A stretch of 32,462 nucleotides of DNA from DASPOJ01 sp049790315. Lineage in GTDB: Bacteria > Acidobacteriota > Terriglobia > Acidiferrales > UBA7541. The position numbers and the translations under genes were made by a program. The notes under the pieces were generated by a model. The model was not told the DNA's origin. It saw only the letters and a program-made list of their open reading frames with translations, and did no database searches. Where the stretch lies: assembly GCA_049790315.1 (NCBI GenBank), contig JBAQYV010000002.1, positions 1 through 32,462 of the forward strand, read 5' to 3'. Shown here piece by piece: positions 8,758 to 17,152 of the stretch (its first letter is position 1; every line of letters begins with the position of its first letter).

Positions 8758-8779
8758 GCGTGCGCGGCGCGCTTATTTT
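8758..8779 (+). terminator. Intrinsic terminator abutting the stop codon
   Basis: GCGTGC-GCG-GCGCGC, a 6-bp stem with one G-T pair, is followed by TTATTTT. It begins one base after the TAG of the histone-tail-like gene. Confidence 0.65.
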
Positions 8780-9253
8780 GTTGAGCGACTTTGGTTCTGT
8801 TCGTGTGCTCCGCCGATTCTGAAGTTTCTGAGGGAGTTCCGGGAAAGAGAGCCGGGGCATATCGGGCCCTCGTGTTCTCTCGCGCTTGAACCGCGCGCGT
8901 GTCGTGGCGTGCCGCGCCTGGATGAAATTGCATTCCGGATAAAGTGCGCTCAGGCTTCGGTCGAGATGTGAGCCACACGGCCCAGCAAGCAATTCTTCGG
9001 CGACAAGCTTTCTTCTGAAAACGGCGGCAGTAAAAGCTCCAGATCGAACTCAAGACTCTGCGGCCGCAATAGCAAGCGGTCTCCGGCCCGTTCCCCCGTA
9101 GCCTGCGAGAAATGTGGTCTGCTTGCGCACGGCGTAGAGATTGCGTTGGCCCTTCCTGTACGGGTCGAGCGCCAAAGTGCGCCGTTGCGAGACCAAGACG
9201 GGCCGCGCGGCATCCCTTTTTGGCGGCGGTAGGGCGGCAGGGCGAATTATCGC
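8780..9253. other. 474-nt intergenic stretch without a supported gene
   Basis: Between the terminator and the promoter of the HipA-like gene I see no frame with a ribosome-binding site and a recognisable product on either strand, and no tRNA arms. Open minus-strand frames at 8950-9213 and 9050-9283 have low-complexity, Arg/Pro-rich translations typical of GC-rich non-coding DNA. Confidence 0.5.
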
Positions 9254-9283
9254 TTGCTGTAACTTGCCCGGCACCGTTAGCAT
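9254..9283 (+). promoter_or_regulatory. Promoter of the HipA-like kinase gene, likely leaderless
   Basis: TTGCTG-N18-TAGCAT. The -10 box ends 8 nt before the ATG at 9292, so the predicted transcription start falls at or next to the start codon. No ribosome-binding site is present, which agrees with a leaderless message. Confidence 0.5.
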
Positions 9284-9291
9284 ACGCGCTA

Positions 9292-10089
9292 ATGCTTCAG
9301 GCGCTCGAACATTTGCGCAGAATGCGCGGTGGCGCGCAATCGCACCTTTTCCGGTGCCGGGACGGGGCCTACTACGTCGTAAAGTTCCAAAACAATCCGC
9401 AACACCTGCGAATATTGGCGAACGAAATGCTAGCTAGTCGTCTCGCGGCGCGTCTCGGCTTGCCCGTTCCGCCGGTGACCGTCGTCGAAGTTTCGCCCGA
9501 GCTTGTGGAAAATACGGCCGATCTCGTAATGCAATTCGCCACAGGGCGTGTGGCATGCAAGCCAGGCCGGCAATTCGGCTCGCAGTATCCCGGCCATCCG
9601 GCTGAAGTGAGCGTGCACGATTATCTGCCGGACGAACAATTGGTGGAGATTGAAGACCTGGAAGTTTTTTGCGGAATGCTGGTGTTCGACAAATGGTCTT
9701 GCAATACGAATGGGCGGCAAGCTGTGTTCTTTCGCGAAGCGGGCCGCTCGCGCTACCAGGCGCTGATGATCGATCAGGGATTTTGCTTCAATGCCGGGGA
9801 ATGGAATTTTCCGGATGCGCCTCTGCGCGGCCTGTATGCCCGGCAGCGCGTGTACGAGCGCGTTACCGGCATCGATTCGTTCGAGCCGTGGCTCGGGCGC
9901 CTGGAAAACCGCATCACGCGCGCAGCGCTGGGCGAGGCCGCCGAGCGCATCCCGCCCGAATGGTATTCGGATGATGCCGCGGCGCTGGATGAATTGCTGG
10001 AACGTTTGTATCAGCGGCGCGGTCGTGTGCGGGAATTGCTGGTTTCAGCGCGGGACTCGAGCCGGCAGCCTTTTCCAAACTGGAAGTAG
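9292..10089 (+). CDS. HipA-like kinase-fold protein
   Basis: This 265-aa protein resembles the compact HipA-family kinase proteins that lack the N-terminal HipA domain. Seen: a nucleotide-binding lysine region (GAYYVVKFQNN, about residue 30), a catalytic-loop-like FDKWSCNTNGRQAVF near 138, and a metal-binding Asp in ALMIDQGFCFNAGEW near 163. HipA kinases phosphorylate protein targets, such as the tRNA synthetase GltX; the target here is unknown. The start at 9292 was chosen because homology-like sequence begins there (MLQALEHLRRMRGGAQSHLF), and the upstream open frame is junk-like. The DUF3037 gene follows after 48 nt, a pairing I recognise from other genomes, so the two probably act together (inference). 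Confidence 0.75.
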   Translation: MLQALEHLRRMRGGAQSHLFRCRDGAYYVVKFQNNPQHLRILANEMLASRLAARLGLPVPPVTVVEVSPELVENTADLVMQFATGRVACKPGRQFGSQYPGHPAEVSVHDYLPDEQLVEIEDLEVFCGMLVFDKWSCNTNGRQAVFFREAGRSRYQALMIDQGFCFNAGEWNFPDAPLRGLYARQRVYERVTGIDSFEPWLGRLENRITRAALGEAAERIPPEWYSDDAAALDELLERLYQRRGRVRELLVSARDSSRQPFPNWK

Positions 10090-10137
10090 TCGTAGCGCTA
10101 GATGAGAGTTCCGAAAAAGGAACGAAGGGAAACAATC

Positions 10138-10962
10138 ATGGCCGAAACCGAACTGCAAAGTTGCGCGTACCACATCGTACGTTACGCGCCCAATTTAGTC
10201 CGCGACGAGTGGATCAATATCGGCGTCGTGCTCTTCGATCCCACTTCGGGCCGCGTGGTGCGCCGACTGGTGGAAGAACCGGGGGAATTTGCGCGCGTCC
10301 GCAGGCTGCATCCCGCCGCCGATGAAGATTTCCTGCGCAATCTTGGCGGGGTTTTCGACGCGCCGCGGAATGGCGATCGCGCGAACGGCCTCGCGTGGCT
10401 GGGTAAGCTCGAAGAAACGTTGTCCAACACAATACAGCTGAGCCCACGACGCGGCATTTTGACCGCCGATTTCGAGGCCGAACTCGATCGTCTGTACCGC
10501 GAACAAGTCGAACCGCCGCGCGCGGGCCGCCCCGAGGTACGCGAAATTCGCACGCGCAGCGACATTCGCGCTCGCGCCGCGGATTTTCTGCGACTTGAAG
10601 GATTGCTCGGCCGGATGCAGCGCGCCGTGCGCGTCGCGGACTACACCTATCCCGGCGATCCGCTGCGAATGGATTTCGCTTACCGGCGCAACGGAACGCG
10701 CGGATTCGTGCAGGCTTTGCCGCTGGGACGCGACCCGGGGCAGGCCAAAGTGCTGGCGTTTACCGCCGACGCGATACGCGCGCATGTGGAGCACACCGAA
10801 TTCACGGCGATCACGGAAGTGGATCCTGCGCGGGAAGACGGGCGGCACAGGTTCGTGGCCACGCTGCTCGAGGAAAAGCAAATTGCGGTGGTGCCGCTGG
10901 CCCGCCTGCGCGGCTGGGCTCACGACCTGGGCCCGCGCCTCCGCGCCAACGGCGGCGCTTGA
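10138..10962 (+). CDS. DUF3037-domain protein, partner of the HipA-like kinase
   Basis: This 274-aa protein begins MAETELQSCAYHIVRYAPNL and continues RDEWINIGVVLFDPTSGRVV, the DUF3037 signature. The rest is mixed alpha/beta with an Arg-rich middle and no catalytic motif that I recognise. The start at 10138 has AAGGGA about 8 nt upstream; the longer frame from 10102 adds 12 charged residues without a site. It lies directly downstream of the HipA-like gene and is convergent with the E2 gene. Function unknown; a regulator or substrate of the kinase is a reasonable guess. Confidence 0.75.
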   Translation: MAETELQSCAYHIVRYAPNLVRDEWINIGVVLFDPTSGRVVRRLVEEPGEFARVRRLHPAADEDFLRNLGGVFDAPRNGDRANGLAWLGKLEETLSNTIQLSPRRGILTADFEAELDRLYREQVEPPRAGRPEVREIRTRSDIRARAADFLRLEGLLGRMQRAVRVADYTYPGDPLRMDFAYRRNGTRGFVQALPLGRDPGQAKVLAFTADAIRAHVEHTEFTAITEVDPAREDGRHRFVATLLEEKQIAVVPLARLRGWAHDLGPRLRANGGA

Positions 10963-11004
10963 CGCACAAAGGTGGCGCGGGCCGGCTAAGGCCAAATTAC
11001 GAAA

Positions 11005-12381
11005 TCACAGAATCTCTTCGTCCCACTTTTCGAGGCCGGACTTCACGCGCAACATAAATTGGTGCGCGACGGCGCCATCCACGGCGCGATGATCGTAGCT
11101 CAGCGTTAGATAGACCATGGAGCGCACGGCGATGGCGTCGTTGATCACCACGGCGCGCTTTGAGATTCCGCCGATCGCCAGGATGGCCACGTTCGGCTGG
11201 TTGATCACCGCCAAGCCCATCAGCCCGCCTACGCTGCCCGGATTCGTGATTGAGAATGTGGAGTCCTGCACCTCTTCGGGCTTCAGCTTTTTGGTGCGCG
11301 CGCGTTCGGCCAGATCGTTCACCGAGCGTTGCAAGCCGAGAAAATTCTTTTCGTCGGCGCCCTTGATCACCGGCACGATCAAACCCGAATCGAGCGCCAC
11401 GGCGATGCCCAGATTGATATCGCGGTGCATCACCAGATTATTTCCATCCACCGAAGAATTCACCACGGGAAACGCTCGCAGGGCTTCGACGGCGGCACGC
11501 AGGAAAAATGGCATGAACGTTAGCTTCGTTTCGTGGCGTCGCTCGAACTCATCCTTCACGCGGGCGCGAAGCTGCGCGATCCCCGTCATGTCGGCTTCCT
11601 CGATCGAGTACACGTGTGGCGACGTGCGCTTCGAGGCCACCATGTGCTCGGCGATCTTTTGCCGCATCACGCTCATCGGCGCGACATCGTAACGCCCGAA
11701 GTAAATCCGCTCGCGCGGCACGGCGCTGGACGTCCCCGCGCTAGAAGCCGAGACCCCGGAGGCCGCGGAACCCGCCCGCGCGCCGCCGGATGAAATCGCC
11801 GTCAGAATATCTTTCTTGCTGATGCGTCCGCCGGCGCCGGTGCCGCTCAGTTGGGCGAGATCGACATTGTTCTCGCGCGCGAGACGACGCACGAGCGGCG
11901 AGCTATGGATGCGGCGCCCGTTGCCTGACGCGGTCGCAGGTGCTGCCGGGGCTTGCGTAATCGCAGCCGCGGCTGAACTCCGTGCGGCGGCCGGCGCGCC
12001 CGCTGTGCCCGGAGCCTGGCCTTTGAGCGCCGGCGCATCCGCAACCGGCTTATCTCCCGGCGCAGTTGTCGGCGCCGCCGCTGCCGGAACAGCCGATCCG
12101 CTTGGCGCTTTTCCTTTTGTGGCAGGCGCCGCGTCAGCCGAATCCGCGCCGTCAATCACGGCCACGACGGTCTGCACGGCGACGGTCTGGCCTTCCTGAA
12201 CCTTGATCTCCTTGAGCACACCCGCGGCGGGCGCGGGGATTTCGGCATCCACTTTGTCCGTGGAAATCTCGAACAGGGGCTCGTCGCGCTCGATCTTGTC
12301 GCCGGGCTTTTTCAGCCACTTGGTGACGGTGCCTTCGAAAATGCTTTCGCCCATCTGGGGCATGACGACGTTCACGGCCAT
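11005..12381 (-). CDS. Dihydrolipoamide acyltransferase (E2) of a 2-oxoacid dehydrogenase complex
   Basis: This 458-aa core subunit accepts the acyl group from E1 on its lipoyl arm and passes it to CoA. Seen: one lipoyl domain, residues 1-76, with the lipoylated Lys43 in FEISTDKVDAEIPAPAAG; an Ala/Pro-rich linker of about 85 residues; a peripheral subunit-binding domain near 160-195 (SSPLVRRLARENNVDLAQLS, GTGAGGRISKKDI); and the catalytic domain to the end, with the acyltransferase motif DHRAVDG (His431, Asp435). An AGGAGA site 5 nt before the ATG at 12381 fixes the start; eleven extra codons upstream are excluded. It is the last gene of the lpd-lipB-E1alpha-E1beta-E2 unit. The acyl substrate (pyruvate or branched-chain) is not certain. 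Confidence 0.92.
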   Translation of the reverse strand: MAVNVVMPQMGESIFEGTVTKWLKKPGDKIERDEPLFEISTDKVDAEIPAPAAGVLKEIKVQEGQTVAVQTVVAVIDGADSADAAPATKGKAPSGSAVPAAAAPTTAPGDKPVADAPALKGQAPGTAGAPAAARSSAAAAITQAPAAPATASGNGRRIHSSPLVRRLARENNVDLAQLSGTGAGGRISKKDILTAISSGGARAGSAASGVSASSAGTSSAVPRERIYFGRYDVAPMSVMRQKIAEHMVASKRTSPHVYSIEEADMTGIAQLRARVKDEFERRHETKLTFMPFFLRAAVEALRAFPVVNSSVDGNNLVMHRDINLGIAVALDSGLIVPVIKGADEKNFLGLQRSVNDLAERARTKKLKPEEVQDSTFSITNPGSVGGLMGLAVINQPNVAILAIGGISKRAVVINDAIAVRSMVYLTLSYDHRAVDGAVAHQFMLRVKSGLEKWDEEIL

Positions 12382-12417
12382 GTTCGTCTCCTGTCGATTC
12401 GTGAAGCTTCGCAATCC

Positions 12418-13392
12418 TTAAGCGTGCGCCAAACGGCGCGCGGCATCCGCGATGCCCGCGGCGTTCGGCAAAAATCTTTCTTCAAGCGGCGGCGACGACG
12501 GCACCGGCGCGTCAGGCGCTGTGACGCGCACGATGGGACCATCGAGATCGTCAAACGCCGCGCCGCAAACGACCGCAGCGATCTCCCCCGCGATGCCGCC
12601 CGTACGCGTGTCCTCGTGCACCACCAGCAGTCTATTGGTCTTGCGCACGGAATCCAAAATTGTTTCGCTGTCGAGAGGCAACAATGTGCGCAGGTCAACG
12701 ACCTCGGCTTCAATTCCCTCGCCCGCCAGCACCGTCGCGGCTTCCAGTGAAGCATGCAGCATGGCCGCGTAACTCACAATCGTCAGATCTCGCCCTTCGC
12801 GCCGCACCGCGGCCTTGCCCAGCGGCACGGAATAATCTTTGTCCGGCAAATCTTCCTTGATGCGGCGGTACAGAAACTTGTGCTCGAAAAAGAGCACTGG
12901 ATTATTGTCGCGGATCGCCGACTTCAGCAAGCCCTTCGCATCGTAAGCCGTTGCCGGGCAAACCACCTTGAGGCCGGGCGTGTGTACGAAATACATTTCC
13001 GGATTCGCCGAATGAAATGGTCCGCCGTGCACGCCGCCGCCGGACGGTCCGCGCACCACGATCGGCACCGGCGCGCCCCAGCGGTAGTGCGACTTGGCCG
13101 CGAAATTGGTGAGCTGATTGAAACAGCACGCGATGAAATCCATAAATTGCATTTCGGCCACTGGACGCAAACCCGTGTACGACATTCCGATGGCCGCGCC
13201 CACGATGGCCGTCTCGCTGATCGGCGTGTCCACCACGCGTTCCCAACCGTAGCGGGCGAGCAAACCCTGCGTGGCGCCAAACGCGCCGCCATACACGCCG
13301 ATGTCCTCTCCGAGCAGCACAACCGATGGGTCTGAAGCCATTTCCTCGTCGAGCGCCTGGCGGATGGCCTCGAGATAAGTGGTTTCCGCCAT
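12418..13392 (-). CDS. 2-oxoacid dehydrogenase E1 component, beta subunit
   Basis: This 324-aa protein begins MAETTYLEAIRQALDEEMAS and has the transketolase-type pyrimidine-binding motifs of E1 beta: VVLLGEDIGVYGGAFGATQG, DTPISETAIVGAAIGM (with the conserved Glu), MQFMDFIACCFNQL, and the C-terminal domain GIEAEVVDLRTLLPLD. FYRRIKE-like loops (FLYRRIKEDLPDKDY) look more like branched-chain or acetoin types than the classic pyruvate enzyme, but this is not decisive. The start lies 2 nt after the TAA of E1 alpha, so translation is probably coupled and gives equal subunits. E2 follows 36 nt later. Confidence 0.92.
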   Translation of the reverse strand: MAETTYLEAIRQALDEEMASDPSVVLLGEDIGVYGGAFGATQGLLARYGWERVVDTPISETAIVGAAIGMSYTGLRPVAEMQFMDFIACCFNQLTNFAAKSHYRWGAPVPIVVRGPSGGGVHGGPFHSANPEMYFVHTPGLKVVCPATAYDAKGLLKSAIRDNNPVLFFEHKFLYRRIKEDLPDKDYSVPLGKAAVRREGRDLTIVSYAAMLHASLEAATVLAGEGIEAEVVDLRTLLPLDSETILDSVRKTNRLLVVHEDTRTGGIAGEIAAVVCGAAFDDLDGPIVRVTAPDAPVPSSPPLEERFLPNAAGIADAARRLAHA

Positions 13393-13394
13393 CG

Positions 13395-14627
13395 TTAGCC
13401 GCGCGCCCGGCGAACTTTTGCGACCTTGGATATCTTCGCGGCTTTCGGACGCGGCGCTCGCTTCGCAGATGACTTCGCCTTCGCCGCAGGTACAGGACGT
13501 TTGGCTGCCGTCTTCGGCGCGACGTGCAGTGACGCCTTTTCCTCGAACGCGCCGAAATCCCGCACGGTCCAATGAGCTTCAGTCGCCGATTTCGGCGGCA
13601 GCAATTCGTCTTTAGGCCGCTGCCAATCGGGCGCGATTTCGTGGCAGCCGTCGCAATAGACTCCCTGCGCCACGGCATTCGCCTCCTCCTCCGAAGGCAG
13701 CGGCGACGCTTCGGCAAAAGCCACATCGTCCGCAAGCTCGCGCTCGATCCGCGCAGTAAGCGCACTGGCAACGCGCTCGGTCAACACGCCGCGCGCCGTC
13801 AGCACGCGCTCGCAGCGCGCGATTGGATCGCGCGCCTTCCAATACTCCAGCATTTTTTTCGGCACGTATTCGGCCGGATCATGCTGCGCGTGACCCCGCA
13901 TGCGCATGGTTTTCGCTTCGATCAGCACGGGACCTTGCCCTGCGCGCGCGCGATCGGCTGCTTGCTTGGCCGCGCGGTAAACCGCCAGCACATCGTTGCC
14001 ATCCACAATCGTGCTCGCGATGCCATACGCGCGCGCGCGATCGGCCAAATCGCGCAGCGGTGTCTGCCGCGCGACCGGCGTCGAATAAGCCCATTGATTG
14101 TTCTCGATCACCAGAACCAATGGCGCGCGCTGCACCGCCGCGAAATTCAATCCCTCATGGAACGCGCCCGTCGAACTCCCGCCGTCGCCAATCCACGTCA
14201 TGGCCACGCGCTTTTGGCCCAGAATCCTCGCGCCCATCGCCACGCCCGTCATCACCGGAATCAAATCGCCCAGCATTGAGATCGGAGAGACCACGTGCCG
14301 CGCGCCCAAGTCGCCGAAATGGCTCGCGCTGTCTCGTCCATGCGTCGGAGAATTCGCGCGCGCCATGTTTTGCGTCAAAATATCCCGCGGCCTGAAACCG
14401 CGCACCAGCAGCGCCCCGATGTTGCGGACCATCGGCGCAATCCAATCGCCCGGCTCAAGCGCGTACGCCGAACCCACCGAAATCGCTTCCTGCCCACGGC
14501 TCAGATACAAGCCGCCGACCACTTGATTCTGCCGGACCAGCCGCTCAAGGCGCTCCTCCAACGCGCGGTTGAGCCGCATGAAGTAAAGGAGCTCAAGCTG
14601 CTGCTCGCGTGTGAGCGTCTGTTCCAT
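13395..14627 (-). CDS. 2-oxoacid dehydrogenase E1 component, alpha subunit, with unusual basic C-terminal tail
   Basis: This 410-aa thiamine-diphosphate enzyme decarboxylates the 2-oxoacid together with the beta subunit. Seen: EQQLELLYFMRLNRALEERL at the start; GLYLSRGQEAISVGSAYAL; the ThDP/Mg motif GDGGSSTGAFHEGLNFAAVQ, closing at ENNQWAYSTP; and the phosphorylation-loop-like MRMRGHAQHDPAEYVP. A normal subunit would end near residue 325. Here about 80 more residues follow: a CDGCHEIAPDWQ segment, a short acidic-aromatic stretch, then a Lys/Ala/Pro tail (AAKRPVPAAKAKSSAKRAPR) like histone H1 tails. The start at 14627 is 25 nt after the lipB stop, with a weak ribosome-binding site. Confidence 0.9.
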   Translation of the reverse strand: MEQTLTREQQLELLYFMRLNRALEERLERLVRQNQVVGGLYLSRGQEAISVGSAYALEPGDWIAPMVRNIGALLVRGFRPRDILTQNMARANSPTHGRDSASHFGDLGARHVVSPISMLGDLIPVMTGVAMGARILGQKRVAMTWIGDGGSSTGAFHEGLNFAAVQRAPLVLVIENNQWAYSTPVARQTPLRDLADRARAYGIASTIVDGNDVLAVYRAAKQAADRARAGQGPVLIEAKTMRMRGHAQHDPAEYVPKKMLEYWKARDPIARCERVLTARGVLTERVASALTARIERELADDVAFAEASPLPSEEEANAVAQGVYCDGCHEIAPDWQRPKDELLPPKSATEAHWTVRDFGAFEEKASLHVAPKTAAKRPVPAAKAKSSAKRAPRPKAAKISKVAKVRRARG

Positions 14628-14652
14628 TTCAGTCGGGTCGGATGCGAAACCT

Positions 14653-15417
14653 TCAGGCCACAACCGGAGTTTGCACGGACGCTTCGAACTCCGCCAGCTG
14701 GCGCTCAATTTCCGGAATCGCCGCGTCGCGCATCTCAAGCCCCAGCACTTTCTCCAAGTGCCGCGTCATGCGCGGCGCAACTTCGGCGACACTCACCGGA
14801 CGATCGAGCAATTTTTCGAGCGATGTCGCCCGCCGTCCGGCCAATCCGCACGGCACGATCAAATCGAAATAGCGCAGATCGGTCGCGACGTTGTACGCCA
14901 TGCCGTGCGACGTAACCCAGCGGCTGATATGCACGCCGATGGCCCCCAATTTCTCGACGCTTTCCTGGGGCATTCCTTCGGGCGTTTTCGCTCCTCGGCT
15001 CAGCGGCGCGGCCCAGACCCCAGTCATCCCGGAGACGCGCGTGCTCGCAATCCCGAAATCCGCGCTGGTGCGAATCATGGTCTCTTCGAGTTGCCGGACA
15101 TACCAGCCGACATCGCGGCGAATCGCGCCGAGTTGCAAAATCGGATATGCGACGAGTTGCCCCGGCCCGTGATACGTGATGTCGCCCCCGCGATCGGTAT
15201 CGAAATATTTCACGCCCATCTGCGCAAGCACGCGCTCGGGCGCCAGCAGATTCTGCCTGCGCCCCGCGCGCCCCTGCGTGATCACGTGCGGATGCTCACA
15301 CAACAACAACACGTCGGGCACGGCGCCGGCCTTGCGCGCGGCGACCAGACGCCGCTCGATTTCGCGAGCGGCTCCGTACTCCACCAATCCTAGATTTGCG
15401 ACGAGGCAATTTTTCAT
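14653..15417 (-). CDS. lipB: Octanoyltransferase LipB
   Basis: This 254-aa cytoplasmic enzyme moves an octanoyl group from acyl carrier protein to the lipoyl-domain lysine, the first step of making the cofactor that E2 needs. Seen: LLLCEHPHVITQGR, the family signature RGGDITYHGPGQLVAYPILQ, the KLGAIGVHISRWVTSHGMAY segment holding the catalytic Lys, and FDLIVPCGLAG with the catalytic Cys. The ATG at 15417 gives a normal length. Its place between lpd and the E1 genes links it directly to this dehydrogenase complex; lipA, the sulfur-inserting enzyme, is not in the window. Confidence 0.93.
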   Translation of the reverse strand: MKNCLVANLGLVEYGAAREIERRLVAARKAGAVPDVLLLCEHPHVITQGRAGRRQNLLAPERVLAQMGVKYFDTDRGGDITYHGPGQLVAYPILQLGAIRRDVGWYVRQLEETMIRTSADFGIASTRVSGMTGVWAAPLSRGAKTPEGMPQESVEKLGAIGVHISRWVTSHGMAYNVATDLRYFDLIVPCGLAGRRATSLEKLLDRPVSVAEVAPRMTRHLEKVLGLEMRDAAIPEIERQLAEFEASVQTPVVA

Positions 15418-15502
15418 GGTGATCGATTCGACTTCAGATCGCGGTCAGAATGCCGCGCGCGAAGTATGGCATTTCCGCAGCCCCGGCTAGGCGCTGCCGG
15501 GT

Positions 15503-16900
15503 CTACGCGTTGATGCTCAAACCGCGCACGGCCGCGAAGGCGTCGCCCATGGCCTCCCAGACCGTCGGGTGAGCGTGCACCGTGAACATCATGTCGTCGA
15601 TGGTGGCCTCAAGCTGCAACGCCGTTGTCGGCTCCGCCAGAATTTCCGTCGCTTGCGGCCCGATGGCATGCACGCCGAGCACTTCGCCATATTGCTCGTC
15701 GCTCACGACCTTGATGAACCCTTCATGCTGTCCCAAAATCGTGGCCTTGCTGTTTCCTGTGAACGGAAATTTCCCGGTCTTCACTTTATATCCGGCTTGG
15801 CGCGCGGCTTTTTCCGTTAATCCAACCGACCCGATTTGGGGCTCGCAGTACGTAGCCGCCGGAATATGCCGTCGATCGAGCGCCGGCACTTGCTTGCCCG
15901 TGATCTTCGCGACGCAGGTGATGCCTTCCATCGACGCCGCGTGCGCCAGTTGCGGCATCCCTGCGACGATGTCTCCGATGGCATAAAGCCTCGGCTCGTC
16001 GGTCTCCATGTACGGACCGGCTTTCACGAATCCGCGTTCGAGTTTGGCCTTCGATTTTTCGAGTCCCAAATTCTCCGTGCGCGGCAAGCGCCCCACGGCG
16101 ATTAACACCCGCTCGGCCGTAACGCTCTGCGCCGCGCCGCTCTTATCCTTGAACGTAACCGTGGCGCCCTTAGCCGTTTTCTTCAGCGCATCGACTTTGG
16201 CCCCGGTGAAAATCCTGATGCCCTTTTTGCGGAAAGCCTTATCGAGTTCCGGCGAAATCTCTTCGTCCTCGAGCGGCACAATGCGCGGCAAGGCCTCGAT
16301 CAGCGTGACCTCGCTGCCAAACGAATTGAAAATCGACGCGAACTCCACACCCACGGCGCCCGCGCCCACGATCACCAGAGATTTCGGAATCGCCGGTATC
16401 GTCAGGATTTCCCGGTTGCTCAGCACGATCTTCCCGTCGAATTCCATGCCTGGCAGCGCGCGGGCCTCGGAGCCAGTGCCCACGATGATGTGCGTCGCTT
16501 CGATCTCCGTGGTCTTCCCATCTTTTTCAACGGACACTTTGCCCGGGCCAGCCCAGCGTCCCCAGCCTTCGATCTTGTCCACCTTGTTCTTGCGAAAAAG
16601 AAACTCGATCCCTTTGGCATGCCGGTCGACCACGCTGTTCTTCCGCGCCAGCACCGCTTCCCAATTGAGCTTGAAATCCTTGGCCTCGATGCCGAATTCC
16701 TTGGCTCTGCGGAAATTGTCGAGGATTTCGGCGGTATGCAGCAGCACCTTGGTCGGAATGCAGCCGACGTGCAGGCACGTCCCGCCCAGAAAGCCATCCT
16801 TCTCAATTACAACCGTCTTGAGCCCCCATTCCGAGGCGCGGATCGCGGTCTGGTATCCGCCCGGACCGCTTCCAATGATCGCTAAATCATATTTAGGCAA
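15503..16900 (-). CDS. lpdA: Dihydrolipoamide dehydrogenase (E3)
   Basis: This 465-aa FAD- and NAD-dependent enzyme re-oxidises dihydrolipoamide on E2. Seen: FAD-binding LAIIGSGPGGYQTAIRA at residue 6, the redox-active disulfide in GGTCLHVGCIPTKVLL, NAD-binding VIVGAGAVGVEFASIFNSFG, second FAD site LYAIGDIVAGMPQLAHAA, and the catalytic His-Glu of the partner subunit, VHAHPTVWEAMGDA. The longer open frame upstream to 17071 is excluded: a TTG start at 16900 has a perfect GGAGGA site 5 nt upstream and gives the family's usual length and N-terminus (LPKYDLAIIGSG). It is first in the operon; lipB follows after 85 nt. Confidence 0.93.
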   Translation of the reverse strand: MPKYDLAIIGSGPGGYQTAIRASEWGLKTVVIEKDGFLGGTCLHVGCIPTKVLLHTAEILDNFRRAKEFGIEAKDFKLNWEAVLARKNSVVDRHAKGIEFLFRKNKVDKIEGWGRWAGPGKVSVEKDGKTTEIEATHIIVGTGSEARALPGMEFDGKIVLSNREILTIPAIPKSLVIVGAGAVGVEFASIFNSFGSEVTLIEALPRIVPLEDEEISPELDKAFRKKGIRIFTGAKVDALKKTAKGATVTFKDKSGAAQSVTAERVLIAVGRLPRTENLGLEKSKAKLERGFVKAGPYMETDEPRLYAIGDIVAGMPQLAHAASMEGITCVAKITGKQVPALDRRHIPAATYCEPQIGSVGLTEKAARQAGYKVKTGKFPFTGNSKATILGQHEGFIKVVSDEQYGEVLGVHAIGPQATEILAEPTTALQLEATIDDMMFTVHAHPTVWEAMGDAFAAVRGLSINA

Positions 16901-17015
16901 GAGCTTCCTCCGCGGCAGGCGAGCGGCCGCTGTGTGCAAGACGTGGGCTGTAATCTCGAATGGACCCGCGCCCGCCTCAGCGCGGCCCCGTGCGCCGACA
17001 GCTTCTTTCGTCTGA

Positions 17016-17044
17016 ATTTTAGCAGCCGCCCCCCACCCCCGCAA
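17016..17044 (-). promoter_or_regulatory. Promoter of the lpd-lipB-E1-E2 operon
   Basis: On the minus strand TTGCGG-N17-TAAAAT lies about 115 nt before the TTG start of lpd. The spacer is a run of G-rich sequence. It is back to back with the DksA-like gene promoter, 20 nt away. Confidence 0.5.
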
Positions 17045-17064
17045 CTGCGGCCGTGCAAGCTTCC

Positions 17065-17093
17065 TTGACACCCTTGTGAGCGACGCCTAGAAT
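17065..17093 (+). promoter_or_regulatory. Strong sigma-70 promoter of the DksA/TraR-like gene
   Basis: TTGACA-N17-TAGAAT is close to consensus, with predicted start near 17100 and a leader of about 53 nt. Confidence 0.75.
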
Positions 17094-17152
17094 CTCTCGT
17101 TTGCGTTGCTGCATCTAAGGCTCACCGTGCGGCTCTAGGGCGCGGAACACTC

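Noticed and set aside
9050..9283. Minus-strand frames and a possible tRNA between the histone-like and HipA-like genes
   Set aside because: No cloverleaf arms or T-loop consensus on either strand, no ribosome-binding sites, and the translations are Arg/Pro-rich without any recognisable motif.
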